A stretch of 7,049 nt of DNA. It comes from Candidatus Rokuibacteriota bacterium (GTDB taxonomy: Bacteria > JAUVQV01). The notes beneath the pieces were generated by a model. That model saw nothing but the letters and a program-made list of their open reading frames with translations, was not told the DNA's origin and made no database searches. Shown here piece after piece: positions 1-6,293 of the stretch. Every line of letters starts with the position of its first letter. The first letter of the stretch is position 1. The stretch lies in assembly GCA_030609125.1 (NCBI GenBank), contig JAUWCW010000100.1, positions 1-7,049 on the forward strand, in the 5' to 3' direction. A program made the translations under genes and the position numbers.

Positions 1-81
1 CCCGAGGCCTCTCCGGGCCCGCGCGACGCCCGCTATCTTTTTGACGAGTTCCGCCAACTGATGAAGAGGAACCGGAACTGA
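1..81 (+). CDS. carA: Carbamoyl-phosphate synthase small subunit, C-terminal end (partial)
   Basis: This is the 3' end of a gene that begins before the window. The open frame from base 1 encodes 26 residues and stops at TGA 79-81. It starts PEASPGPRDARYLF, and the EASPGP-x-D segment followed by a hydrophobic-acidic helix is the typical C-terminus of CarA. CarA is the glutamine amidotransferase subunit that passes ammonia to CarB for carbamoyl phosphate synthesis in the cytoplasm. A carB gene 544 bases downstream on the same strand supports the call. The catalytic glutamine amidotransferase residues lie outside the window, so integrity cannot be judged. The stop codon shares its last A with the ATG of the next gene (TGATG), which implies translational coupling. 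Confidence 0.93.
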   Translation, partial: PEASPGPRDARYLFDEFRQLMKRNRN

Positions 82-620
82 TGAAACGGATACTCGGAAA
101 GACTCTCTTCGGCATGGTGCTGGCGCTTCTGTTTCTCCTTCCTTTCTTCGGCTGGATCTCCGCCGAGCCGGTTCCGTACCGGGATCCGGAGGGGTTCTTC
201 AGCATCGTCCCCCCCGACGGGTGGAAAACGGACGACTCGGGCTACATGGGCCAGGGCGTGATCATGAAGGGCCCCGCGGGGCAGGCGGGCACGGAACCCG
301 TGGTTCACCTGATCCACGAGCCCTCGGGGATCGTCACCCTCGAGGTGCAGTGGCATACGAAGCTCGGGCAGATCAGGTACGACCTGGAGCGGGTGAAGTT
401 TGCCGGCCTGGAGGACCACGAAGACCTGGACCCGCCGTACAGCCAGGCGAAGTACTCCTACGTGGAAGGGGAGAAGACCTTCCACGCCATGATCAGGCTC
501 TACAAGCACCGGGACCGGTTCTACTTTATCACCGCCTCCTCGCCGGAGGAGGAATTCGAGGGTCTCTCCCCCCTTTTTCGGTCCGTCTTCGACTCCTTCA
601 GCCCCGGGGAGGGAAGCTGA
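81..620 (+). CDS. Small secreted protein of unknown function between carA and carB
   Basis: I do not recognise a specific function. The 179-residue product has a Sec-type signal peptide: basic K2, R3 and K7, a hydrophobic core at about residues 8-25, and a likely cleavage after A28 (ISA-EP). That leaves about 151 exported residues. The mature part opens with a pattern around residues 33-48 ([16 protein letters not shown]) and ends with a [11 protein letters not shown] segment. This layout resembles small PsbP-like/DUF1795-like beta-sheet proteins, but the assignment is only by general pattern. There is no lipobox cysteine and no further membrane segment. The ATG overlaps the carA stop, with AGAGGA at 65-70 as a ribosome binding site, and carB begins 4 bases after its TGA. 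The gene is therefore embedded in the car operon, although its product should act outside the cytoplasm. The reading frame is real rather than a shadow because of the signal peptide and the exact coupling at both ends. Confidence 0.82.
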   Translation: MKRILGKTLFGMVLALLFLLPFFGWISAEPVPYRDPEGFFSIVPPDGWKTDDSGYMGQGVIMKGPAGQAGTEPVVHLIHEPSGIVTLEVQWHTKLGQIRYDLERVKFAGLEDHEDLDPPYSQAKYSYVEGEKTFHAMIRLYKHRDRFYFITASSPEEEFEGLSPLFRSVFDSFSPGEGS

Positions 621-624
621 GACC

Positions 625-3600
625 ATGCCCCGCCGGGACGATATCGGGAAGATTCTCCTCATCGGCTCGGGCCCCATCATCATCTCCCAGGCCTGCGAGT
701 TCGATTATTCGGGAGTCCAGGCCTGCAAGGCCCTCCGGGAAGAGGGGTATGAAGTCGTCCTGGTCAACTCCAACCCCGCCACCATCATGACGGACCCGGC
801 CATGGCGGACCGCACCTATCTCGAGCCCCTGACCCCGGAGGTCCTGGCCCTCATCATCGAGAAGGAGCGGCCCGACGCTCTCCTGCCGACGCTGGGCGGC
901 CAGACGGGGCTGAACCTGGCCATGCAGATTTCCGAAAGAGGGGTTCTCGAAGCGTACGGTGTGCAGATGATCGGCGCCGACCGGGAGACCATCCACAAGG
1001 CCGAGGATCGGGAAGCGTTCAAGCAGGCCATGCAGAAGATCGGCCTCGACCTGCCGCGCTCGGGGACCGCCCGCACGCTGGAGGAGGCCGAGAGGATTGC
1101 CGGAGAGATCGGGTTCCCCTGCATCATCCGCCCGGCCTTTACGCTGGGAGGAACGGGGGGAGGGATAGCCTACAACATACAGGAGCTCAAGCGCATCGCC
1201 GCCTCGGGCCTGGAGGCCTCGGCGGTGACGGAGATCCTCGTTGAGGAATCGATTATCGGGTGGAAGGAATTCGAGCTCGAGGTGATGAGGGACCGCAAGG
1301 ACAACGTCGTCATCATATGCTCCATCGAAAACCTGGACCCCATGGGGGTTCACACCGGCGACTCGATCACCGTCGCCCCCGCCCAGACCCTCACCGACAA
1401 GGAGTACCAGAAGATGCGCGACGCCTCGCTGGCGTGCATCCGGGAGATCGGCGTCGAGACGGGAGGGAGCAACATCCAGTTCGCCCTCGATCCGCGGGAC
1501 GGGAGGATGGTGGTGATCGAGATGAACCCCCGGGTCTCCCGGTCCTCGGCGCTCGCTTCCAAGGCCACCGGGTTTCCCATCGCCAAAATCGCCGCCAAGC
1601 TGGCCGTGGGTTACACCCTGGACGAGATACCCAACGACATCACCCGTGAAACCCCCGCCTCCTTCGAGCCGACCATCGACTACTGTGTTGTGAAGATACC
1701 GAGGTTCGCCTTCGAGAAGTTTCCTGAAAGCGACCCGACCCTGGGGATATCGATGAAGTCCGTGGGAGAGGTGATGGCCATCGGGAGAACCTTCCAGGAG
1801 GCCCTGGGCAAGGGGATCCGTTCCCTGGAGACGGGCCGCTTCGGCCTGCTGGAGATGCGGGAGGAAGGGGAAGTGCCGTCCACGGAGGATCTGGAGGGAC
1901 GGCTGCGCACCCCTTACCCCGACCGGATCTTCGACGTCGCCGCCGCCCTGCGGCGGGGCCTTTCGGAGGAGAGAGTGGCGGAGCTGACCTTCATCGACCC
2001 CTGGTTCCTGAGGCACATCAAGCAGCTCGTGAGCCTGGAAGGCGTCATCAGGGAAGAGGGCCTCTCGGGGGATCTGCTCGAGACTGCCAAGCGGAGCGGC
2101 TTCTCCGACAAGGGGCTCGCCCGTCTCGTCGGGCGCGGGGAAGATGAGATCCGCCGGGAGAGGCTGAAGGCCGGGGTGCGGCCCGCGTACAAGCTGGTCG
2201 ACACCTGCGCCGCCGAGTTCGAGGCCGTCACCCCCTATTACTACTCTTCCTACGAGCCGGAAGACGAGGTGGCGGCGGACGAGAAGGAGAAGATCATGAT
2301 CCTCGGCGGCGGGCCGAACCGCATCGGGCAGGGAATCGAGTTCGACTACTGCTGTGTCCACGCCTCCTTTGCCCTGCGCGAGCTTGGCTACGAGACGATC
2401 ATGGTGAACTCCAACCCCGAAACGGTCTCCACCGACTACGACATCTCGGACCGTCTCTACTTCGAGCCGCTCACCCTCGAGGACGTGCTGGCCATTGTCG
2501 AGAAGGAAAAGCCCAAGGGTGTTATCGTCCAGTTCGGCGGTCAGACTCCCCTGAAGCTCGCCGTCCCGCTGGCCCGCGCCGGTGTTCCCATCATCGGCAC
2601 TTCTCCGGACAGCATCGACCTGGCGGAAGACCGCAAGCGCTTCGGCGTGCTCCTGGAGGAGCTCGGCATCCCCATGCCGGCCAACGGAACGGCCCTCTCG
2701 CTCGATAAGGCCCGGGAGGTTGCGGGCCGGATCGGGTACCCCGTTCTGGTGCGGCCTTCCTACGTGCTCGGCGGGCGCGCCATGGCCATCGTCTACGACC
2801 GCCACTCGCTCGAAGAATTCGCCACGCAGGCTTTTCTCGCCTCCGAAGAGCACCCGATCCTGATCGACCAGTTTCTCGAGGACGCCGTGGAAGTGGATGT
2901 GGACGCCCTCGCCGACGGCGAGCGGGTGATCATCGGCGGGATCATGGAGCACATCGAAGAGGCGGGAATCCACTCCGGCGACTCGGCCTGCGTCCTGCCT
3001 CCGTACACCCTCGACGAGGGCGTCATCGAGGTGATCCGGGTTTACACGAGGAGGCTGGCCGAGGCCCTGAACGTGGTGGGCCTGATGAACATCCAGTACG
3101 CCGTCAAGAACGGCAAGGTCTACGTTCTCGAAGTCAATCCCAGGGCCTCCCGGACGGCCCCCTTCGTCAGCAAGGCCACCGGGCTCCCTCTGGCGAAGAT
3201 TGCGGCCAAGGTGATGGCGGGGAAGAAGCTCGCCGACCTGGGCGTTACCCGGGAGGTAAAAGTCCCGCACTACTCCGTCAAGGAGTCGGTCTTTCCCTTT
3301 TCGCGCTTTCCCGGGGTGGACCCGGTCCTGGGCCCGGAGATGAAATCCACCGGCGAGGTCATGGGAATCGACCCCGACTTCGGACTTGCCTATATCAAGT
3401 CCCAGTTCGGTGCGGGCCAGAACCTTCCGACGGAGGGGACGGTCTTCATCTCCGTTCTGGACCGCTACAAGGAGCGCATCGTTCCGATCGCCCGCCGTCT
3501 GTCGGATCTCGGCTTCTCGCTGGTGGCGACGGCGGGTACGGCGAAGGTCATCAAAGAGGCGGGCGTTTCCGTCGACCCGGTGCGCAAGGTTCACGAGGGG

Positions 3601-3840
3601 CGGCCGAACGTGGTGGACCTCATCAAGAACCGGCAGGTTCAGCTCGTCATCAACACTCCCCGCGGGCGAAGGGGCAAAGACGATCAGATTGCCATCAGAA
3701 GAGAGGCCCTCATGCACCAGATACCGACGGTGACGACCATTCCCGGCGCCTCCGCTGTCGCCACCGGCCTGGAGTCTCTCATCCGGGGCAGGCTGACCGT
3801 CAAGGCCCTGCAGGACTATCACGACTCCTCTCAGTTCTGA
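625..3840 (+). CDS. carB: Carbamoyl-phosphate synthase large subunit
   Basis: CarB, 1071 residues (E. coli 1073), uses two ATP, bicarbonate and ammonia delivered by CarA to make carbamoyl phosphate for pyrimidine and arginine synthesis. The two homologous ATP-grasp halves are visible. The carboxyphosphate half covers about 1-400, with GSGPIII near 14-20, MGVHTGDS with H243, Q285, and the metal ligands E299 and N301 in EMNPRVSR. An oligomerisation region covers about 400-550. The carbamoyl-phosphate half covers about 551-935, with [17 protein letters not shown] and E836/N838 in EVNPRAS. An MGS-like allosteric domain starts near 936. It keeps TAGTA, KVHEGRP and INT, which match the UMP-binding positions of E. 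coli CarB, and AVEVDVDA matches the ornithine-site segment, so feedback control by UMP and ornithine is likely. The ATG has GGAGG at 608-612 upstream, and its [12 protein letters not shown]-terminus aligns with other CarB proteins. No frameshift is seen. Confidence 0.98.
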   Translation: MPRRDDIGKILLIGSGPIIISQACEFDYSGVQACKALREEGYEVVLVNSNPATIMTDPAMADRTYLEPLTPEVLALIIEKERPDALLPTLGGQTGLNLAMQISERGVLEAYGVQMIGADRETIHKAEDREAFKQAMQKIGLDLPRSGTARTLEEAERIAGEIGFPCIIRPAFTLGGTGGGIAYNIQELKRIAASGLEASAVTEILVEESIIGWKEFELEVMRDRKDNVVIICSIENLDPMGVHTGDSITVAPAQTLTDKEYQKMRDASLACIREIGVETGGSNIQFALDPRDGRMVVIEMNPRVSRSSALASKATGFPIAKIAAKLAVGYTLDEIPNDITRETPASFEPTIDYCVVKIPRFAFEKFPESDPTLGISMKSVGEVMAIGRTFQEALGKGIRSLETGRFGLLEMREEGEVPSTEDLEGRLRTPYPDRIFDVAAALRRGLSEERVAELTFIDPWFLRHIKQLVSLEGVIREEGLSGDLLETAKRSGFSDKGLARLVGRGEDEIRRERLKAGVRPAYKLVDTCAAEFEAVTPYYYSSYEPEDEVAADEKEKIMILGGGPNRIGQGIEFDYCCVHASFALRELGYETIMVNSNPETVSTDYDISDRLYFEPLTLEDVLAIVEKEKPKGVIVQFGGQTPLKLAVPLARAGVPIIGTSPDSIDLAEDRKRFGVLLEELGIPMPANGTALSLDKAREVAGRIGYPVLVRPSYVLGGRAMAIVYDRHSLEEFATQAFLASEEHPILIDQFLEDAVEVDVDALADGERVIIGGIMEHIEEAGIHSGDSACVLPPYTLDEGVIEVIRVYTRRLAEALNVVGLMNIQYAVKNGKVYVLEVNPRASRTAPFVSKATGLPLAKIAAKVMAGKKLADLGVTREVKVPHYSVKESVFPFSRFPGVDPVLGPEMKSTGEVMGIDPDFGLAYIKSQFGAGQNLPTEGTVFISVLDRYKERIVPIARRLSDLGFSLVATAGTAKVIKEAGVSVDPVRKVHEGRPNVVDLIKNRQVQLVINTPRGRRGKDDQIAIRREALMHQIPTVTTIPGASAVATGLESLIRGRLTVKALQDYHDSSQF

Positions 3841-3909
3841 TTCGGTGGACGCCATTCAGCTTTGTGGGGCTTTCGGTCTGGGCCGGCCGGCTTTCATGAT
3901 GCACGCAGG

Positions 3910-3925
3910 CGGGAGATAAGTCCCG
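3910..3925 (+). promoter_or_regulatory. Possible RBS-masking hairpin before the STAS/HATPase gene
   Basis: CGGGA at 3910-3914 can pair with TCCCG at 3921-3925 around the six-base loop GATAAG. The left arm contains the GGGAG (3911-3915) that is the only ribosome-binding-like sequence before the ATG at 3929, 13 bases upstream. A stem of five pairs is modest and common by chance in GC-rich DNA, so regulation of translation here is only a possibility. In the rest of the 88-base carB-downstream gap I see a GC palindrome (3882-3891) but no clear promoter or terminator. Confidence 0.25.
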
Positions 3926-3928
3926 GCC

Positions 3929-4819
3929 ATGTTCCTCACCGGTCCGCCGCGGCTCGATGAAGCCGGATGGGAGCGCGTTCTGACCCGGGCCGCCGGGGAG
4001 GACCCGTCGGGCATCGAGGGCCTCGACCTCGGCAACCTGAAATTCATCGATCCCTTCGGGCTCCTGGGGCTTGTCGCCATGGGGGCCTCGGCGGAATACC
4101 GCCGGGGGCAGGCGTGGGGCCTGATCCTCCCGCGGTCCCGTGAAGTCCTCTCCTTCCTTGCCAGGACCGGCGCCCTGGCCTGGCTGCAGAACCTCTTCGT
4201 CGTCGCCGGTGAGGCGGCGGAGGAAAGCGTCGCCGGCCCCGCGAAGGAGTCGCCCCTTCTCGAGGTGACGCGGATACGGGAGGTCTCCGATGTGCACAGG
4301 GCGGTGGCGCGGATAAAGGGGCGCACCGACAGGCTTCTGGTGGGGCGACTCGGGTACAACGTGCTGGCGGCGGACCGCTTCACCGTCGCCCTGGCCGAGA
4401 TCTGTCAGAACATCGTCGACCACAGCGAGAGCGAGGGGTTCGTGGCCGCCCACTTTTCCCTCTCAGCCGGCGGGAAGGGCGTCGTCCGGCTGGCCGTGAC
4501 GGACGTGGGTGTGGGCATACGGGGGAGCCTGGCCGGCAGGTACGCCTCTCAGTTTCCCGGATCGTGGGACGATCGCAGGGCGGTCCGGCTCGCCTTTCGC
4601 CGGCGGGTGAGCCGTATCGACGAGCCCGGCCGCGGCCTGGGGCTGAAGTTGGTGGCGGAGATGGTCAGGGGGTGGGACGGCCGCCTTCTGCTCAGAAGCG
4701 GGACCGCCGCCTACGCCATCAATCCACCGTGGGGGCCGCGACCTCGCCGCCGGGGACTTGCCCCGTTCCCCGGAACCCAGATCAGCATCTTTCTCCCGTC
4801 TCTCGCGGAGCACGCGTAA
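3929..4819 (+). CDS. STAS-like domain fused to anti-sigma-type HATPase (putative regulatory protein)
   Basis: This 296-residue cytoplasmic protein appears to join two halves of a partner-switching system. Residues about 1-105 look like a STAS (anti-sigma antagonist) fold, with the core LDLGNLKFIDPFGLLGL at 32-48. Residues about 115-290 form a GHKL/HATPase_c domain of the SpoIIAB/RsbW type. It has an N-box AEICQNIVDHS (E157, N161, D164, H165), a G1 box DVGVGI (192-197), a G2 box GRGLGL (234-239) and a late PGTQISIFLP segment (281-290). These should bind ATP. There is no histidine-kinase dimerisation domain, so a serine-kinase-type or purely regulatory role is more likely. The STAS position that carries the phosphorylated serine in SpoIIAA (DSSG) reads DPFG here, so P42 replaces it. 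An in-frame TAA at 3917-3919 means ATG 3929 is the first usable start. The stop lies 5 bases before rimO. The target is unknown. Confidence 0.82.
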   Translation: MFLTGPPRLDEAGWERVLTRAAGEDPSGIEGLDLGNLKFIDPFGLLGLVAMGASAEYRRGQAWGLILPRSREVLSFLARTGALAWLQNLFVVAGEAAEESVAGPAKESPLLEVTRIREVSDVHRAVARIKGRTDRLLVGRLGYNVLAADRFTVALAEICQNIVDHSESEGFVAAHFSLSAGGKGVVRLAVTDVGVGIRGSLAGRYASQFPGSWDDRRAVRLAFRRRVSRIDEPGRGLGLKLVAEMVRGWDGRLLLRSGTAAYAINPPWGPRPRRRGLAPFPGTQISIFLPSLAEHA

Positions 4820-4824
4820 GGGCT

Positions 4825-6207
4825 ATGGGGAAAAAGAAGGAGGCTTCCCGGGTACCCGGCGGCGGGACGGCGGGAGTGATAAGCCTCGGCTGTTCGAAAA
4901 ACCTTGTGGACACCGAGTTTCTCATGGGAGGGCTGGCCGGGTGCGGGTGGGGCTTTACGCCCCGCAGCGAGGGTGCGGACCTGCTTCTGGTAAACACCTG
5001 CGCCTTCCTCGACGCCTCCGTGGAAGAGTCCCGCGAGGCCATAGAAGAGGCGCTGGAGTGGAAGGGAAAGCGGGCGGGAAGAGTCGTCGTGGTGGCGGGC
5101 TGTCTCGTCAGCCGCCTGGGCAAAGAGCTGACGGGAATGTTCCCGGGGGTGGACCTCTTCCTTCTTCCCGGCCAGATCGAGCGGCTTCCGGGCTGGCTCG
5201 CCCTGCCCCCGCCCCGCCCGAAAAGGCTCCGGGGGGGGGGCTCGTCCTACCTCCCTCCAGCCGGCGCCGAACGGGTGATGACCGCCTCTTTCTGGGCGTA
5301 CCTCAAGATCTCCGACGGCTGCGACAACCGCTGCAGTTACTGCCTCATTCCCAACATCAGGGGGAAGCACCGCAGCCGTTCCCTGCGCTCGGTGAGAGAA
5401 GAGGCGGCGGGTCTTGTCGCGGCGGGAGTGAGGGAGATCAACCTGATCGGACAGGACATCACGCGGTGGGGGCAGGGGGCGGGCGGACCGGCACTGCCGC
5501 GGCTCATCGAAAGCCTCACCCGGCTGCCCGGAGACTTCCGCCTCCGGCTCCTCTACCTCCACCCCTCGCGCGTGGACGACAGGCTCTGCCGGCTCGTGGC
5601 CGCAAACGACGCGGTCCTGCCCTACCTGGACATCCCCATCCAGCATGCCGGCGACCGCATTCTTGAGAAGATGAATCGTCCCTACGGCAGAAGGGGGCTG
5701 GAGAGAATGTATGCCCGCCTGCGCCGCCTGGTGCCGGGTGTCGCCCTGCGGACGACCGTCATGGTCGGCTACCCCGGCGAGGGAAAGAGGGAGTTCGCGG
5801 AACTGTTGAGCTTTCTGCGGGATCACCCCTTCGAGAACCTGGGGGCTTTCATCTTCTCACCCGAGGAGGGGACCCCCGCGGCGGCGCAGCACGGGCGGGT
5901 CCCCCCGGAGACGGCGGTGGAGCGCCGCGACGAAGTGATGAGACTCCAGCAGAAGGCGGCGGCCTCTCTCTGGCGGGGGCGGCACGGGGAGGTCGCCGAG
6001 GTCCTCCTGCTGGAACCGGTCGAGGGGGAGAAGGACCTCTGGCTGGGCAGAACGGCCTGGCAGGCCCCCGAGGTGGACGGCATGATAGTCGTGAGCGGAC
6101 CCGGACGGCCGGGGGACCTGGTCTCCGTGAGAGTGACGGGCAGCGGCGCGTACGATCTGGAAGGTGTTGTGACTGAAGGGCGAAGCGACCCCGGCGCCTT
6201 GACCTGA
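4825..6207 (+). CDS. rimO: Ribosomal protein S12 methylthiotransferase RimO
   Basis: RimO is a radical-SAM enzyme with two iron-sulfur clusters that adds a methylthio group to the conserved aspartate of ribosomal protein S12. The 460-residue product (E. coli 441) has an N-terminal MTTase domain with cluster cysteines C23 (SLGCSKNLVD), C59 (VNTC) and C93 (AGCLVSR). The radical-SAM motif C-x3-C-x2-C lies at C166, C170 and C173, followed by IPNIRGKHRSR. Later come YLDIPIQHA (268-275), TTVMVGYPGE (310-319) and a C-terminal TRAM domain from about 383. GRTAWQAPEVDG (408-419) favours RimO over the tRNA enzyme MiaB. ATG 4825 puts about 17 residues before the ISLGC segment, as in E. coli. The frame stays open upstream to 4564, but that stretch is a shadow of the preceding gene. 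The only ribosome-binding-like bases, AAGGG at 4818-4822, sit 2 bases from the ATG, so translation probably depends on coupling to the upstream gene, whose stop is at 4817-4819. Confidence 0.97.
   Translation: MGKKKEASRVPGGGTAGVISLGCSKNLVDTEFLMGGLAGCGWGFTPRSEGADLLLVNTCAFLDASVEESREAIEEALEWKGKRAGRVVVVAGCLVSRLGKELTGMFPGVDLFLLPGQIERLPGWLALPPPRPKRLRGGGSSYLPPAGAERVMTASFWAYLKISDGCDNRCSYCLIPNIRGKHRSRSLRSVREEAAGLVAAGVREINLIGQDITRWGQGAGGPALPRLIESLTRLPGDFRLRLLYLHPSRVDDRLCRLVAANDAVLPYLDIPIQHAGDRILEKMNRPYGRRGLERMYARLRRLVPGVALRTTVMVGYPGEGKREFAELLSFLRDHPFENLGAFIFSPEEGTPAAAQHGRVPPETAVERRDEVMRLQQKAAASLWRGRHGEVAEVLLLEPVEGEKDLWLGRTAWQAPEVDGMIVVSGPGRPGDLVSVRVTGSGAYDLEGVVTEGRSDPGALT
5231..5240 (+). repeat. Run of ten G inside rimO
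   Basis: Ten consecutive G bases span the end of codon R136 and most of G137-G139 in RimO. They fall in a proline- and arginine-rich linker between the MTTase and radical-SAM domains. The cluster cysteines before (C93) and after (C166) the run are in the same frame, so a length of ten gives an intact protein, and a change of one or two bases would break it. Such runs are prone to slippage in replication and to length errors in sequencing. Confidence 0.9.
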
Positions 6208-6227
6208 AAACCGTTTTACCCTCTAAT
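6199..6227 (+). promoter_or_regulatory. Putative sigma70-type promoter for the PAS sensor gene
   Basis: TTGACC at 6199-6204 matches the -35 consensus at five of six positions, and TCTAAT at 6222-6227 matches the -10 consensus at five of six. The spacer is exactly 17 bases. The -35 lies in the last codons of rimO, and the -10 lies in an AT-rich patch (TCTAATATTAG) that stands out in this GC-rich window. Transcription would start near 6234, giving a leader of about 60 bases before the ATG at 6294. This is a sequence-based prediction only. Confidence 0.6.
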
Positions 6228-6258
6228 ATTAGATTCCGGCATCGCGGTGGACCGGTGT

Positions 6259-6272
6259 CTTTCCCGGGAAAG
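6259..6272. promoter_or_regulatory. Perfect 14-base palindrome in the leader of the PAS gene
   Basis: CTTTCCCGGGAAAG reads the same on both strands. It lies about 25 to 38 bases after the predicted transcription start and just before the ribosome binding site at 6276-6283. A perfect seven-base half-site without spacer could be the operator of a dimeric regulator acting as a roadblock. In RNA it would form at most a weak hairpin because there are no unpaired loop bases. No regulator is identified. Confidence 0.35.
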
Positions 6273-6275
6273 GTG

Positions 6276-6283
6276 AAGGAGGT
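6276..6283 (+). promoter_or_regulatory. Strong ribosome binding site of the PAS gene
   Basis: AAGGAGGT is a full match to the Shine-Dalgarno consensus, with 10 bases before ATG 6294. It decides the start in favour of this ATG over the in-frame GTG at 6273-6275, which would lie before the site itself. It is the best ribosome binding site in the window and contrasts with the poor, coupling-dependent site of rimO. Confidence 0.8.
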
Positions 6284-6293
6284 CAGGACGGGC

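Noticed and set aside
33-683. 216-codon - strand frame over the secreted protein gene
   Set aside because: The + strand gene has a signal peptide and exact coupling to carA and carB. The antisense product is low-complexity and overlaps three real genes.
598-3855. Open frame of 1085 codons on the - strand, antisense to carB
   Set aside because: It mirrors carB almost exactly. High third-position GC in carB removes stops from the complementary frame. The protein has no recognisable domain, while carB matches throughout.
3882-3894. GCCGGCCGGC followed by TTT as a terminator after carB
   Set aside because: The palindrome has no room for a loop without losing half its pairs, and three T are too few for an intrinsic terminator.
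4564-4824. N-terminal extension of rimO by 87 codons
   Set aside because: The frame is open, but it overlaps the conserved G1-G2 part of the HATPase gene, encodes a low-complexity Gly/Arg/Pro stretch, and would make RimO far longer than its family.
4876-4878. Alternative GTG start for rimO just before ISLGC
   Set aside because: It has a GGGA upstream and would still include the first cluster cysteine, but ATG 4825 fits the coupling to the upstream stop and the N-terminal length of E. coli RimO better.
4711-5826. 371-codon - strand frame antisense to rimO
   Set aside because: It is a shadow produced by GC-rich codon use. It has no motif, and the + strand carries all RimO cluster cysteines.
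6207-6217. AAAACCGTTTT after the rimO stop as a terminator
   Set aside because: The inverted repeat leaves a one-base centre, is AT-only in the arms except for one pair, and has no following T-run, so it cannot be a stable intrinsic terminator.
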